DNA of 32,254 nt from Chloroflexota bacterium (GTDB lineage Bacteria > Chloroflexota > Anaerolineae > Promineifilales > Promineifilaceae), in assembly GCA_003696605.1 (NCBI GenBank), contig RFGV01000334.1:1-32254 (forward strand), read 5' to 3'. This document shows, in pieces, positions 1 through 9,662 of the stretch (its first letter is position 1; every line of letters starts with the position of its first letter). A program made the translations under genes and the position numbers. Below the pieces are notes generated by a model, which saw nothing but the letters and a program-made list of their open reading frames with translations, made no database searches and was not told the DNA's origin.

Positions 1-1
1 G

Positions 2-739
2 CCATTGGGGACGGGGAATTCGTTTGCAAAGGAGTTGGGATTGCCACGGCCGAATTTGCTAAATAGGCATCGGTTGTTGGCAGCAGCAGAAGCACTGGCA
101 AACGGCCGAATTTACAGGATGGATGTGGGCTGGATAACAACAGGGGAGGAATACGGCCGTTTCTGGCTTCTTTGGGCTGGCACTGGCGTAGATGGTTATC
201 TGGTTGATCACCTTGAACCACGCCCCAAATGGTCTAAACGGCTGGGTCCCCTGGGCTACCTGTTACAAAGCCTGGCACATGCTCCCGGTTTTCGGGCTGT
301 TTCTGCCACCCTCACTGTAGACGGCCGTACTTTTCACGAACCAGCACTTGTTCTCGCCCTCATCAGCAATTGCCGCCTGTATGCTGGCGGTGAGCTAGAA
401 CTCACACCACAGGCACAGTTAGATGACGGCCGTTTTGAACTGTGGCTATTTCGTGGTCACAATGCAGTGGATGTCATAAAATATATGTGGCAGGCACGCA
501 CAAAACGGCCGTTTCCACCCCAAAACGTCACCATGCTCCCATGCCACTCCCTCACCATCCACACCGAACCCACCATGCCCTGCCAGACCGACGGCGACCG
601 GGCTGGTAAAACACCCATCACCTGCCAGCTAAAACCCAAAGCCCTAAACCTGCTTGTGCCATCAACCGCCCCCGACGGGCTGTTTATGCAACCAGGTACA
701 CCATTGACAAAATTTATTAAAAACAGGAGTGGACATTGA
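2..739 (+). CDS. Diacylglycerol/lipid kinase family protein, C-terminal part (5' end outside window)
   Basis: This is the C-terminal part of a YegS/BmrU/DgkB-type lipid kinase, which phosphorylates diacylglycerol or a related lipid at the inner membrane face. The reading frame is open to the window edge. It begins with Pro-Leu-Gly-Thr-Gly-Asn-Ser-Phe-Ala, matching the family's nucleotide-binding GTGN/GTAND loop, so roughly 80-100 N-terminal residues are missing. Further family signs are a GxGVDG-like segment (AGTGVDGYLVD), a LDDGRFELWLF strand and a late QTDGDRAG motif that corresponds to the usual QxDGE. No membrane segment is visible. Its TGA overlaps the TTG start of the next gene (TTGA), so the two are translationally coupled. 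The family call is firm; the lipid substrate is not known. Confidence 0.85.
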   Translation, partial: PLGTGNSFAKELGLPRPNLLNRHRLLAAAEALANGRIYRMDVGWITTGEEYGRFWLLWAGTGVDGYLVDHLEPRPKWSKRLGPLGYLLQSLAHAPGFRAVSATLTVDGRTFHEPALVLALISNCRLYAGGELELTPQAQLDDGRFELWLFRGHNAVDVIKYMWQARTKRPFPPQNVTMLPCHSLTIHTEPTMPCQTDGDRAGKTPITCQLKPKALNLLVPSTAPDGLFMQPGTPLTKFIKNRSGH

Positions 740-1797
740 ACAAGATAAAGTTTGATTACCGGTATGTTCTCTTATTAGCTATCCCCGTTGCATTTCTTGC
801 CGAGCCGTTAGGGTGGGGAGACGTTGTCCAATTCCTCGCCGCTGCTATAGGCATCATCCCCCTTGCCGGATACATCGGCGAAGCCACAGAAGAACTGGTG
901 GCGCACACAAACCCCAAAATAGGGGGGCTGCTCAATGCCACACTGGGTAACGCCGCCGAACTCATCATCACCATCGTTGCCATTCGAGAAGGCGTCCTGG
1001 AATTGGTCATCGCCTCCATTACCGGTTCAATTTTGGGTAACTTATTGCTGGTTATGGGGCTAAGCATCTTTTTGGGAGGATTGCGCCACAAGCGACAGAC
1101 ATTCGACCAGAGTCTGGCCACAACCAATGCCACCATGATGATTTTGGCAATTGCGGCGCTGATGGTTCCGGCCATCTTCGGTGCGTTTATTGACGTGCAG
1201 CATCATGAAGCGTTGCAACCATTCAGCCTTGGTGTTGCCATCGTGATGATCACCATTTACGGGCTGGGTATTTACTTTTCCTTTGCAGATGAGGCTGAAA
1301 ACCCCCTGACGCGCGACCCAGCCCATCTTCATGAGGCTTCCTGGTCAGTACGTAAAGCGGTGATTGTCCTGGCAGTGGCTACCATTGGTATTGTGTTCAT
1401 GAGTGAACTGCTGGTGGCGGCTGTTGAGCATGTTGTAGCCACACTGGGATGGAGTGAGTTTTTCCTGGGTATTATTATTGTGCCGCTGGTGGGAAATGTG
1501 GCAGAGCATCTGGTAGCGGTTCAGGTGGCCATGAAAGATCAGATGGATTTGAGTATGGAGATTTCGCTGGGTTCCAGCCTGCAAATAGCCTTGTTTGTGG
1601 CACCGGTGCTGGTAATTATAGCGGCATTGATGGGGCGAGAATTAGCGTTTGCCTTTAATGAGTTTGAATTGGTCGCACTGGCTGCTGCTGGTCTTGTGTC
1701 TGTGTTTGTCTTTAAGGACGGAAAGACGAATTGGCTGGAAGGGGCACAGTTGTTGGCGCTTTACGCGATTTTGGGTGTGGCGTTCTTTTTCCTCTAA
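736..1797 (+). CDS. cax: Calcium/proton antiporter, Cax family
   Basis: This is a cation/proton exchanger of the CaCA superfamily that would expel Ca2+ in exchange for protons. Its 353 residues match bacterial Cax proteins. The two alpha repeats are visible: repeat 1 contains GEATEELVAH followed by GGLLNATLGNAAELI (about residues 47-75), and repeat 2 contains PLVGNVAEHLVAV (about 250-262). The acidic residues in these repeats bind the ion. About eleven hydrophobic segments are present, with an acidic stretch near the centre (FADEAENP). The start is TTG, chosen because AGGAGT lies 5 bases upstream and the initiator overlaps the preceding stop. The gene ends in a 4-base convergent overlap with the rlmA-like gene, with no terminator between them. 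Confidence 0.9.
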   Translation: MNKIKFDYRYVLLLAIPVAFLAEPLGWGDVVQFLAAAIGIIPLAGYIGEATEELVAHTNPKIGGLLNATLGNAAELIITIVAIREGVLELVIASITGSILGNLLLVMGLSIFLGGLRHKRQTFDQSLATTNATMMILAIAALMVPAIFGAFIDVQHHEALQPFSLGVAIVMITIYGLGIYFSFADEAENPLTRDPAHLHEASWSVRKAVIVLAVATIGIVFMSELLVAAVEHVVATLGWSEFFLGIIIVPLVGNVAEHLVAVQVAMKDQMDLSMEISLGSSLQIALFVAPVLVIIAALMGRELAFAFNEFELVALAAAGLVSVFVFKDGKTNWLEGAQLLALYAILGVAFFFL

Positions 1798-2672
1798 TTT
1801 GATACAGGTTTGAAACTTTGTAAGACGAAGCTGGCTGTAAGCTGGAGGGTGTCCAGGTTGGCCAGCTTTTCTTTTTGTGTGGGGGTCAGGTGGTGGTAGC
1901 TGGGGGTCATGTGCCACAGGTCGTTTAGATGCGGCTGGGTAAGGGTGAAGGTGAATTCGGTTTGTTTTTGTGTGATGGGTTGGAACCAGGGGTGAAGCTG
2001 GCGGGTGATGTGGTCTGTTTTTTGGGGTTGGATGGAGAGGATGCCGGGATATTGGCGGAGTTGGTGGAGGTGGTTAGGGGTGGGGTGGATGAGGAGTAAT
2101 CGGCCGTTTGGGGCTAACACACGCCGAAATTCTGTGGGATTGCGTGGGGCGAAGATGTTGAGGAGTACAGAAACGGCCGAATTTGCTACCGGAATTTGCT
2201 GCCATACATCCCCTACTACAAATCGCATCGTTGGATAGCGACGTGCAGCCAGACGAACGGCCGTTTTGCTCACATCCATACCCAGCCAGGCAACATCCCT
2301 GTTACGACAATATATTCTGACCTGGTTAAGAAAATATCCCTCCCCGCACCCCACATCCAAAACGGCCGTTTCTCCTTCAGATTTATCCGCCAGCCACTCA
2401 GCCACATACTCCCCCACCATTTGGGCCAATGGCTCATAATACCCCGCTTCCAAAAATCGCCGTCGTGCCCGTACCATCTCCGGCAAATCACCTGTTACTT
2501 TTGTTTGTTTCCCCCCTGCCAACAAGTTGACATACCCCTCACGCGCAATATCAAATACATGCCCATCCGGACAACGCAAAGAATTCGTGATACGCTCCAA
2601 CCCTTGCCCACAAACCGGACACAAAAACGGCCGTCCTGTTTGCCATTGCCTGAATCGTTCTTCCACCATCAA
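1794..2672 (-). CDS. rlmA: 23S rRNA (guanine-N1)-methyltransferase, RlmA family
   Basis: This is an S-adenosylmethionine-dependent methyltransferase expected to modify a guanine (G745/G748) of 23S rRNA. The 292 residues start with a zinc-finger module with ligands C18, C21, C34 and H38 (CPVCG ... CPDGH), followed by FDIAREGYVNLL, a segment diagnostic of RlmA. The SAM-binding loop DVGCGEGY is at about 106-113, and a short linker LNIFAPRNP follows later. The gene is divergent from the threonine aldolase across 79 bp and converges on cax. It carries about five copies of the CGGCCG palindrome, one of the densest clusters in the window. Whether the target is G745 or G748 cannot be read from sequence, so tylosin-type resistance should not be assumed. 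Confidence 0.88.
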   Translation of the reverse strand: MMVEERFRQWQTGRPFLCPVCGQGLERITNSLRCPDGHVFDIAREGYVNLLAGGKQTKVTGDLPEMVRARRRFLEAGYYEPLAQMVGEYVAEWLADKSEGETAVLDVGCGEGYFLNQVRIYCRNRDVAWLGMDVSKTAVRLAARRYPTMRFVVGDVWQQIPVANSAVSVLLNIFAPRNPTEFRRVLAPNGRLLLIHPTPNHLHQLRQYPGILSIQPQKTDHITRQLHPWFQPITQKQTEFTFTLTQPHLNDLWHMTPSYHHLTPTQKEKLANLDTLQLTASFVLQSFKPVSN

Positions 2673-2751
2673 AATCCCGTACCCTTCACCAAATTTTACC
2701 CTTCATTCTACACATGCTTGCAATCTGCACAATATTACGTAAACTTCAAGC

Positions 2752-3792
2752 ATGGACAAAATTGATTTTCGTTCCGATACAGTGACCTGGCCCACTCCGG
2801 CCATGCGAGAAGCAATGGCACGGGCGCAAGTGGGCGACGACGTGTACGGTGAAGACCCCACAGTCAACGAACTGGAAGCACTGGCTGCGGCCAAAACCGG
2901 AAAAGAAGCCGGCTTGTTTGTGGCCAGCGGCACAATGGGCAACCTGACCGCCATCCTGACACATGCCGGGCGTGGCGATCAGGCAATTGTGGGAGAGGAT
3001 GCACACACATACCGGTATGAAGCAGGCGGCATGGCTGCATTAGGCGGCATTATGCCCTGCCCATTGCCTACTGACGAAACGGGGCAGATGGATGTGGCCG
3101 CCGTAGAATCGGCCGTTTCCCCCAACGATCCTCACTTCCCCCACACCCGTCTCATTCTGCTAGAAAACAGCTACGGTGCCAAAAACGGCTACCCGCTCCC
3201 ACCCACCTACTTTCAAGCCATCCGTACCGTTGCCGAACGCCACCAATTGAGCATCCATCTCGACGGAGCACGTCTCTTCAATGCGGCCGTTGCCCAAAAC
3301 ATCCCCGTCACCGAAATCACCCGCCATGTAGATTCTGTCAGCTTTTGCCTGAGCAAAGGACTATGTGCACCTGTTGGCTCAGTTCTGTGCGGAACGGCCG
3401 AATTCATCCAACGCGCCCGCCGCATCCGCAAAATTCTTGGTGGCGGCATGCGCCAGGCCGGCGTATTGGCCGCCGCTGGCATCATCGCCCTCAACAGCAT
3501 GATAGAACGCCTTAGTGACGACCACACCAACGCCCGCATTCTCGCCGAAGGATTGGCCCGAATACCCGGCATTATCATCCAGCCCGAACGAGTCAAAACC
3601 AACATCATTTTCTTTGAACTGGCAGCAGAAGTACCCATGACTGCAGACGAAGTGGTCAACACCTTGCGCCAAAAAGCCAACATCTGGTTGAGTGCCACAA
3701 ATTCCCGACAATTTCGGGCTGTTACCCATTACTGGGTTGGCCAACCAGAGGTAAATTTGTTGCTAGAAACACTGGCTGAAATTTTACGCTAA
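2752..3792 (+). CDS. ltaE: Low-specificity L-threonine aldolase
   Basis: This is a PLP-dependent enzyme of fold type I that cleaves L-threonine or allo-threonine to glycine and acetaldehyde in the cytoplasm. The 346-residue length is typical. Family signatures are [17 protein letters not shown] at the N-terminus, [15 protein letters not shown] (28-42), the PLP phosphate-binding ASGTMGNL (58-65), [10 protein letters not shown] (169-178) with the aspartate that pairs with the pyridine nitrogen, and the Schiff-base lysine K202 in [14 protein letters not shown]. All catalytic residues appear present. I see no strong ribosome-binding site before the ATG. The gene stands alone between a divergent methyltransferase and the kinase gene 78 bp downstream. 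Confidence 0.93.
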   Translation: MDKIDFRSDTVTWPTPAMREAMARAQVGDDVYGEDPTVNELEALAAAKTGKEAGLFVASGTMGNLTAILTHAGRGDQAIVGEDAHTYRYEAGGMAALGGIMPCPLPTDETGQMDVAAVESAVSPNDPHFPHTRLILLENSYGAKNGYPLPPTYFQAIRTVAERHQLSIHLDGARLFNAAVAQNIPVTEITRHVDSVSFCLSKGLCAPVGSVLCGTAEFIQRARRIRKILGGGMRQAGVLAAAGIIALNSMIERLSDDHTNARILAEGLARIPGIIIQPERVKTNIIFFELAAEVPMTADEVVNTLRQKANIWLSATNSRQFRAVTHYWVGQPEVNLLLETLAEILR

Positions 3793-3870
3793 AATTAAGT
3801 CAAACTCTCTTGGCCACATTAGCCCTGTAATCCTTATGTCAGCAGAGGATACAACCTGGAGTAGGACAGC

Positions 3871-6800
3871 ATGAACACTTTTGTCGGTCGTACAATCAAC
3901 AACCGGTATCGTCTCGAATCCCTCATTGGGGATGGTGGCATGGGGACGGTATATCGGGCACATGATATGAACCTGAACCGACCAGTAGCGATTAAATTGA
4001 TGCATCCCCATTATGCCCGTCAGCCAGAATTTCGGGCGCGGTTAATTCAGGAAGCCCAAACTGCTGCTCAGCTTGACCACCCCTCTATTGTGCAGATTTT
4101 TGACTTCGGGCAATCTGCCGAGGGGTTGTTTATTGCCATGGAGTATGTAGATGGTGGCAGCTTGCGGGCGCATTTACGGCGCTTGCAGGAGATGCAAAAG
4201 TTTTTGCCGCTGACACAAAGCTTGCAAATAGTAGCGCAAATCGCAGATGCACTGGATTATGCGCATCATCGCCGAATTGTACATCGGGATGTGAAGCCGG
4301 GTAATATCTTGCTGAAGCGATTGAGTCGGGCCGAATCGCAGGGGGAGCAGCCATTTCGGGCGTTGCTAACTGACTTTGGGTTGGTGAAGGTGCTGGAAGG
4401 CACTGGCATGACAGAAAGCGGCACCACCTTGGGAACACCTACATATATGTCGCCAGAGCAGTGTGAAGGACGGCCGTTAGATGGCCGTGCTGACATTTAT
4501 GCCCTGGGGGTTGTGTTATACGAGCTGGTTACCAATCGTTTGCCGTTTAGTTTTAGCAATCTTTCGGAAGCGATTGCCATTCATAGTCGTGGCGAGATGC
4601 CTCGACCTGCCCATGAAGTGCGACCAGACGTTCCCCCGATTATTGATGCAATTTTGGATAAGGCATTGGCAAAAAATCCAGATGATCGCTTTGCCACAGC
4701 GGCTGAAATGGAATCGGCTTTGCGGAGTGCAATGGTGGCGCTGGAGGGTGCGCCCACACAGGTGATCACCCGGCGTGAAATGGATATTTTGGAGCGAGTG
4801 GATGAACCCCCGGCAGGGTATGAATTGCAGATCGATACACCTGGTCATCCGCCGAGCCACGTACCGCTAACCAAGTCGGTGGTTACACTGGGGCGACATG
4901 CTGATAATGATATTGTGTTGCCCGCGGATGGGGTGTCCAGACATCATGCCCGTTTGCAGGCTACGTCATTGGGATGGGAAATTGTAGATTTGGGGGGGAT
5001 TAATGGGACGTTTGTGAATAGTCAGCGGTTGCGGCCAGAAGAGCCTGTGCCGTTGCTGCCAGGGGCTTTGGTGAAGATTGGCCCGTATGAGTTGGTGTTG
5101 CATGGCCCGGAAATTACGCAGACAGGGATGAAATTGCCTACACGAGAGGATACGGCCGTTGTACCCCCACTTGGTCCTACAACGCCTCCCCCTCAGCCGG
5201 TTGAGCCACTGGCTATCTTTTTGCCGCGCGAAACTGTGCCGGTTACTCCAGGGGAGCGCGTGGATGTTAAGGTGGAGGTGGTCAATCGAAGTCGGGTGGA
5301 TGATCGTGTGAGTGTGCGGGTGCAGGGTATTCCAGCGCATTGGGTAGTGACACCAGGTGAATTTGTGACAGTACCTGCCGGCGAAACGGCCGTTATTACG
5401 ATTGGCATCCGTCCGCCTCGTCATCGTAGCACGCCCACTGGTCGCCAGCGTGTGCGTCTTGCTCTGGTTTCCCAACGCCATCCCGGGCTGGAACAAGCAG
5501 CCATGCTTACCCTTATTGTTGGTACATTTGTTGCATTTGAAGCGACACTGGCCCAAGAGCAAGTGCGTGTCCCTGATACTGTTGTGGTAACAATTGAAAA
5601 TACAGGCAACGCGCCAGCTGATTTTAGTCTGGTAGCGCGTGACCGGCAGGGGGGGCTGCGCTTTCGGGGAGAACGGGGGCGAATTCGGCTGGAACCCGGC
5701 CAGACAGCCACCGTAGAATTGGAGATTGAAGCACGGCAATCTTCCCTGTTCGGCCAGGGGGAGATTTTCCCTTTTGAAGTGGAAGTGGTGGCCAATAATG
5801 GCGCGCGTCAGATTCTGACGGGGCAGGCACGTTCGGGTACAGCCTTGCCGCCTGTATTGGTGTATGGTTTGGTGTTTGTTGTAATGTTTGCGTGTGTGGT
5901 TACTGCTGGCGCATTGCTGATGAGCCGGTTGGGGGGGACGAGGCCAACTGCGACGGTGGATCAGGCGAGTATAGCGATGACAGAAACGGCCGTTTCTGCC
6001 TCCGTCGTTGCCCCTGTTACCACAACCATCACAATTACCCCCACGACTATTGCTGGCAACGATAGAGACGAAGACGGCCTTAGTGACCAACAAGAGTCAC
6101 TTATCAATACCAACCCTGAAGACCCCGATACTGATAAAGACGACCTGACCGATGGGGAAGAAGTATTGATCATTGGCAGTGATCCACTTAAACGGGATAC
6201 CGACGGTGACTTGTTACTGGATGGTGACGAGGTTAATCTATACAAAACCAGTCCTACCAATGCCGATACTGATGGAGATGGCGTGCCCGATGGTGTGGAA
6301 ATAGCCGAAGGGAGCGATCCGCTGGCAACACCTGTACAAACGCCAACTGACACCCCATCACCCACACCAACTACCGAAGTGACACCGGAAGACACACCAA
6401 CGGCGACACCAACCCCCACAATTACTTCCACACCCACCATTACCAGCACACCAGAGCCTTCCGCAACCTTTACGCCTACACCAACGATTACCAGTACGCC
6501 AACCCCAACTTTATCCCCTACACCAACAGCGACGGCAACTGTTACCCCCACACCTACCAATACGCCAATGCCAGCCCCTGTCCTGGTCTGTCAGAGTACG
6601 CCACCTGTGATTGATGGGCTGTTTCAGGTGACGGAATGGCCGTCGGCACCACTTTTCCAATTTGCCCCGGCGAATAATCCGAATGGGCTGGTGCAGGTGT
6701 ATGTAGCCCGCGATACGACACATATGTATATGGCATTCCTGATTAATGATGCCACAGTTGATGCCAGCGATTCTTTGCGCGTTTATTTTGACACAACCAA

Positions 6801-7143
6801 CAATGGTGGCGACCCGGATACGTCGGATCGCTTTTTCCTGATTGTGCGTGATGGTACGCTACTGGTTCAGGCAGGCACGGGGAGTAATACGGATGCCCGT
6901 AACTGGAATTCGGATTATTCGAGTAGTAACTGGCAGGCAGCTATTGGGGAGCCTGGAGGTGGCCAGTGGGTAGTAGAGATGGATATTGATGTATCGGCCG
7001 AAATGGGCGCACTGGCCAATCCGTTTGGCTTGATGGTGCAGGTGTTGTACACGGGTGATCTGGCTGCCTGGCCAGAAGGTGGTGTTTCTACGGATTTGAA
7101 TAGCTGGCAAGATGTGGAAGATGTGACGTGTCCAACGCCTTGA
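3871..7143 (+). CDS. Membrane-anchored Ser/Thr protein kinase with FHA, Ca2+-repeat, Thr/Pro linker and CBM9-like sensor domain
   Basis: This 1090-residue Hanks-type kinase looks like a transmembrane signalling receptor. In order it has: a kinase domain at about 12-290 with glycine loop GDGGMGTVY (20-28), ATP-binding K42, HRDVKPGN (138-145), DFG (168-170) and TPTYMSPEQ; an FHA phosphothreonine-binding domain at about 335-410 ([24 protein letters not shown]); two beta-sandwich stretches at about 445-655; and one transmembrane segment at about 661-686. Then follow thrombospondin type-3 calcium repeats at about 730-818 (DRDEDG, DTDKDD, DTDGD, DTDGDG), a Thr/Pro linker at about 820-902 and a C-terminal domain at about 903-1090 resembling family-9 carbohydrate-binding/DOMON sandwiches (VIDG at its start, cysteines 907 and about 1087). 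By topology the C-terminus is outside. GGAG lies upstream of the ATG. The ligand is unknown. Confidence 0.92.
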   Translation: MNTFVGRTINNRYRLESLIGDGGMGTVYRAHDMNLNRPVAIKLMHPHYARQPEFRARLIQEAQTAAQLDHPSIVQIFDFGQSAEGLFIAMEYVDGGSLRAHLRRLQEMQKFLPLTQSLQIVAQIADALDYAHHRRIVHRDVKPGNILLKRLSRAESQGEQPFRALLTDFGLVKVLEGTGMTESGTTLGTPTYMSPEQCEGRPLDGRADIYALGVVLYELVTNRLPFSFSNLSEAIAIHSRGEMPRPAHEVRPDVPPIIDAILDKALAKNPDDRFATAAEMESALRSAMVALEGAPTQVITRREMDILERVDEPPAGYELQIDTPGHPPSHVPLTKSVVTLGRHADNDIVLPADGVSRHHARLQATSLGWEIVDLGGINGTFVNSQRLRPEEPVPLLPGALVKIGPYELVLHGPEITQTGMKLPTREDTAVVPPLGPTTPPPQPVEPLAIFLPRETVPVTPGERVDVKVEVVNRSRVDDRVSVRVQGIPAHWVVTPGEFVTVPAGETAVITIGIRPPRHRSTPTGRQRVRLALVSQRHPGLEQAAMLTLIVGTFVAFEATLAQEQVRVPDTVVVTIENTGNAPADFSLVARDRQGGLRFRGERGRIRLEPGQTATVELEIEARQSSLFGQGEIFPFEVEVVANNGARQILTGQARSGTALPPVLVYGLVFVVMFACVVTAGALLMSRLGGTRPTATVDQASIAMTETAVSASVVAPVTTTITITPTTIAGNDRDEDGLSDQQESLINTNPEDPDTDKDDLTDGEEVLIIGSDPLKRDTDGDLLLDGDEVNLYKTSPTNADTDGDGVPDGVEIAEGSDPLATPVQTPTDTPSPTPTTEVTPEDTPTATPTPTITSTPTITSTPEPSATFTPTPTITSTPTPTLSPTPTATATVTPTPTNTPMPAPVLVCQSTPPVIDGLFQVTEWPSAPLFQFAPANNPNGLVQVYVARDTTHMYMAFLINDATVDASDSLRVYFDTTNNGGDPDTSDRFFLIVRDGTLLVQAGTGSNTDARNWNSDYSSSNWQAAIGEPGGGQWVVEMDIDVSAEMGALANPFGLMVQVLYTGDLAAWPEGGVSTDLNSWQDVEDVTCPTP

Positions 7144-7799
7144 TGTGGGCGGAGCAACTGTGGCCGCGGTGGATGGAGACGTGTGAGGGGGTGGCGGATA
7201 CGGCCGTTTTGGCCGCGTTGTTTGCCGATCTCGTGCGTCATTATGAAGAAAACGGCCGTTATTATCACAACCTGCAACATATTTACCATATGTTTACCGT
7301 GGCTGATTCACTGGCTTATCCCATTGTCGATCCAGTAACATTTGAACTTGCACTTTGGTATCATGATGTCATTTATAATCCCCGTGCCTTGGATAATGAA
7401 CAACAGAGTGCCAGGTATGTTGCTGGTGTACTCCCCCAGCTGGGCATAACAACAGGGCAAATTGAACGAATACAACAAATGATTTTAGCAACAGCACATG
7501 GCGCAGGAGAAACGGCCGTTTTCGATTCCGACACCTGTTATTTGTTAGACCTTGATCTGGCCATTCTCGGTGCAGAACCAATGACATACAACCGATATAG
7601 TCAGGCTATTCGTCGTGAATATGCACACATTCCCGATGCCCTATACCGTCAGGGGCGAGCTGCTATCTTGCAACAATTTTTGCAACGACCACACATCTAT
7701 CACACAGAACCTATGCGCCAGCTTTATGAAGCTCATGCCCGCCAAAATTTACAGCGCGAGCTTCATGAACTGCTTCAATCGTCAGACCACTACGACTAA
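7143..7799 (+). CDS. HD-domain metal-dependent phosphohydrolase
   Basis: This is a predicted cytoplasmic HD-superfamily phosphohydrolase of the COG4339 type, about 218 residues. Metal-binding signatures are YYHNLQHI near residue 45 and LWYHDVIYNP near residue 80, followed by an ATAHGAGE segment and a DSDTCYLLDLDLAILG segment containing the later aspartates. The substrate is not known; relatives are annotated only as predicted hydrolases. I chose the ATG at 7143 because it overlaps the kinase stop (TGATG), an arrangement typical of translational coupling; a GTG 15 bases upstream (7128) is an alternative. Coupling to a receptor kinase suggests a role in the same response, which is inference. 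Confidence 0.82.
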   Translation: MWAEQLWPRWMETCEGVADTAVLAALFADLVRHYEENGRYYHNLQHIYHMFTVADSLAYPIVDPVTFELALWYHDVIYNPRALDNEQQSARYVAGVLPQLGITTGQIERIQQMILATAHGAGETAVFDSDTCYLLDLDLAILGAEPMTYNRYSQAIRREYAHIPDALYRQGRAAILQQFLQRPHIYHTEPMRQLYEAHARQNLQRELHELLQSSDHYD

Positions 7800-8021
7800 A
7801 ACCAACCGTATTTCCCATTGGTCAGGCTGATTTTCTTGATTATCATATAAATATCATTAATATTGATATGGTGTCATCTTACGGAGCCGGCAAAGTTTGA
7901 CTATTTGCCATTGCAAAAGCGCAGAGACGGAGCCTTACCAATTAGCCTCTTGTGTTTTTGCTTGCATTGCAGCACCGATGGCACACCTCATAAACCTTTA
8001 ACAGGCAGGTGAAATGGCACA
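7800..8021 (+). promoter_or_regulatory. 222-bp leader with inverted and direct repeats before the 78-residue membrane protein
   Basis: This non-coding stretch starts AT-rich and contains the inverted repeat ATATCA-N7-TGATAT (7851-7869), which could be an operator. It is followed by a GC-richer part with two direct copies of ACGGAGCC at 7881-7888 and 7927-7934, and several GCAAA blocks between them. The arrangement looks like a structured 5' leader, but it lacks the conserved core of any riboswitch class I can name. Confidence 0.3.
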
Positions 8022-8258
8022 ATGAGTATGTTTTTCCATAGCATACGGCGGCTGACGCCGGAAGATATTCGTACTTTGCTGATTATTTTGGCAGGTAGTG
8101 TGATTGGTGTGCTGGCTGCGGGCGCGTTTCTGTTCTGGATAATTGCTTACGTACATCGTCTGGGATGGATCGCGCTTTTGCTGGCAAGTGTGTTGGGAGC
8201 CGTTATTTTTAGCACTGTCATTTGGGAAGCGATTCGCTTGTTTTTGTCCCGTAAATAG
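8022..8258 (+). CDS. Small two-helix membrane protein, unknown function
   Basis: This predicted 78-residue inner-membrane protein has a basic N-terminus (SIRRLTPEDIRT), two hydrophobic helices at about 19-43 and 48-70 joined by a short HRLGW turn, and a basic C-terminus (RLFLSRK). By the positive-inside rule both ends are cytoplasmic. It has no catalytic or metal motif and I do not recognise a family. The ATG follows GGCAGGTGAA, a plausible but distant Shine-Dalgarno. It reads in the same direction as the kinase and HD genes but is separated from them by a 222-bp leader, so it is probably a separate unit. Coding-like hydrophobic periodicity and a clean two-helix topology are the main support. 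Confidence 0.6.
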   Translation: MSMFFHSIRRLTPEDIRTLLIILAGSVIGVLAAGAFLFWIIAYVHRLGWIALLLASVLGAVIFSTVIWEAIRLFLSRK

Positions 8259-8274
8259 TTTGAGCGAACAGGCA

Positions 8275-8347
8275 AAAACGGCCGTTTTCCCAGTATAAGT
8301 TTCCCTTACCTATTCATCAATTCAGGCCGCGGATGAAACCCATCCGC
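8275..8347 (+). other. Two adjacent stem-loops after the 78-residue gene
   Basis: Directly after the stop lies the perfect 14-bp palindrome AAAACGGCCGTTTT (8275-8288), an intergenic copy of the window-wide repeat that ends in a T-run. About 40 bp on is a second hairpin, GCGGATG-AAACC-CATCCGC (8329-8347). Either could end transcription from the left, but the first has no loop and the second has no T-tract, so terminator activity is uncertain. Confidence 0.4.
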
Positions 8348-8379
8348 AAGGCATGCCCTTCTCTATCTTTCCATCACCC

Positions 8380-8415
8380 AAAAAGGGCGTGAAGCCCCAA
8401 TAGAACCTCACGCCC
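8380..8415 (-). terminator. Intrinsic terminator of the DUF2330 gene
   Basis: Read on the minus strand, the 8-bp perfect stem GGGCGTGA / TCACGCCC (8385-8392 with 8408-8415, loop 15 nt) is followed immediately by five T residues. It begins 24 bp after the stop codon of the leftward DUF2330 gene. Confidence 0.85.
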
Positions 8416-8438
8416 ACATTCACCAGTTTTGGGTGCAA

Positions 8439-9662
8439 CTACTTTTGTCGTGTGCGCCGCCCCATCCAGACACCCACACCAATTAGACCACCGGCGACCA
8501 GTGCGCCACCTACGCCAACAACGATTCCATTACCAAAGCCATCATTGGAAGAATTGGTCTCTGATTCATCATTTGAAAAAATTTGCTCAATCAGATTGGG
8601 TCCATCTTCACATTCATATACGCCCCGTTTATTTGACAAGTCATGAATATTGGAAACGTCTGGGCGTTGTGGATCGTAGTCAAAAACCGGATCGACGGTC
8701 ATTTCTTCAGGGGAGATAACGGTGTTCAGGCGTGTCAGATACCGATGCTTTTGTGACAGCTCAACCAGAAGTGGATTGGAGAAAGCAATTTCGCCAGTTG
8801 GCCCGGCGTATTCCGTTATGAATGCCTGCCCGTTGAAACGATCGGCTTTTTTACCCATGAGTCGTCGGTAATTGTTGCCAAAAGCAGTGAAGCGAATTTC
8901 ATCATCTGAAATTTCCATATGGGTGTAGTTGACGGGGATGGCTTGCGCATCGGCAAAGAACCAGGTCAGGACTGCCATATCAGGATTGGCCGCAACGGCC
9001 GTCAGGCGCAAGGGGATCATCGGCCGTTCTGAGCGGTATGTCACCTGTATCGGTTGAATATCCTGAGTGCCCTTTTCTGGCAAGAGTCGCATGGCTAAAA
9101 AGGCAAACTGCTCTTCTACATACACATTAATCAGTGGTTCCATTTCTGGAGTAACCCGATAATTATTTTCTCGTAGCCAGGTAATTAATGCTTCTGGGTC
9201 TTCTGAGCCAATTACATCGAACCCGTAAGGGCCGACTTCACCGCTGGCAAAAATTTCTACATCCCCAGTGGTTTCAGATTCTGTTAAAGCCATTTCGGGA
9301 ATTGCAAGGCAATCGGGTGGTGGCGGTGGCAGATAAACAGGATTGGTTGCCAGTTCCAGTTCAGTGAAGGCATCCATTGCATCCTCTGGTACTTCAAGTG
9401 CGTCGGCGGAAATGGCAGATGGTAATGGCAGAATCCAGGAAAAGTCTTCAGCAAAACCAGTGTATTGAATCTGGATAATTGCAGTTACAGTGCCATTATC
9501 GTTCTGGACGAAAATGATACGTTCTGCATTTTGGTCAACAGGGGAATTTTGGCAGAAAAGGCCGCCACAGGCGTAGGCAGAAACGGCCGTTTTGCCAGCA
9601 AACCACAAAATTCCTCCACCCCATATCAACAACAAGAGCAAACGGGACAATCGTGTATTCAT
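8439..9662 (-). CDS. DUF2330 family exported, membrane-anchored protein
   Basis: This 407-residue protein matches the DUF2330 family, whose function is unknown. It has an N-terminal signal peptide (basic MNTRLSRL, then a Leu/Ile/Trp/Gly-rich core to about residue 29). Next come the family hallmark YACGGLFCQN at about 30-39, and VDQNAERIIFV and FSWILPLP further on. A proline run lies near 111-115, and a C-terminal Gly/Val-rich helix (about 380-400) is followed by arginines and a lysine that would stop transfer. Most of the chain should therefore lie outside the membrane, anchored at its C-terminus. AGGAG sits 8 bases before the ATG, and a TATAAT-like hexamer (minus strand, 9713-9718) lies about 50 bp upstream without a clear -35. 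The gene stands alone, with its own terminator. Confidence 0.88.
   Translation of the reverse strand: MNTRLSRLLLLLIWGGGILWFAGKTAVSAYACGGLFCQNSPVDQNAERIIFVQNDNGTVTAIIQIQYTGFAEDFSWILPLPSAISADALEVPEDAMDAFTELELATNPVYLPPPPPDCLAIPEMALTESETTGDVEIFASGEVGPYGFDVIGSEDPEALITWLRENNYRVTPEMEPLINVYVEEQFAFLAMRLLPEKGTQDIQPIQVTYRSERPMIPLRLTAVAANPDMAVLTWFFADAQAIPVNYTHMEISDDEIRFTAFGNNYRRLMGKKADRFNGQAFITEYAGPTGEIAFSNPLLVELSQKHRYLTRLNTVISPEEMTVDPVFDYDPQRPDVSNIHDLSNKRGVYECEDGPNLIEQIFSNDESETNSSNDGFGNGIVVGVGGALVAGGLIGVGVWMGRRTRQK

Noticed and set aside
2005-2765. Plus-strand frames inside the rlmA-like gene
   Set aside because: They oppose a gene with intact zinc-finger and SAM-binding motifs, and their composition is not protein-like.
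4966-6093. Long open minus-strand frame (375 codons) opposite the kinase gene
   Set aside because: The translation is rich in Arg, His and Asn without domain pattern and lies wholly opposite a strongly supported kinase gene; it is a shadow frame.
5961-6560. Minus-strand frame giving Val-Gly repeats
   Set aside because: It is the antisense reading of the Thr/Pro linker and calcium repeats of the kinase; the low-complexity Val-Gly pattern follows from the DNA repeat.
7881-7945. c-di-GMP-type (GEMM) riboswitch
   Set aside because: There are GCAAA blocks and repeated GGAGCC, but the conserved GGGACGCAAAGCC core and GNRA tetraloop are not found, so the class cannot be supported.
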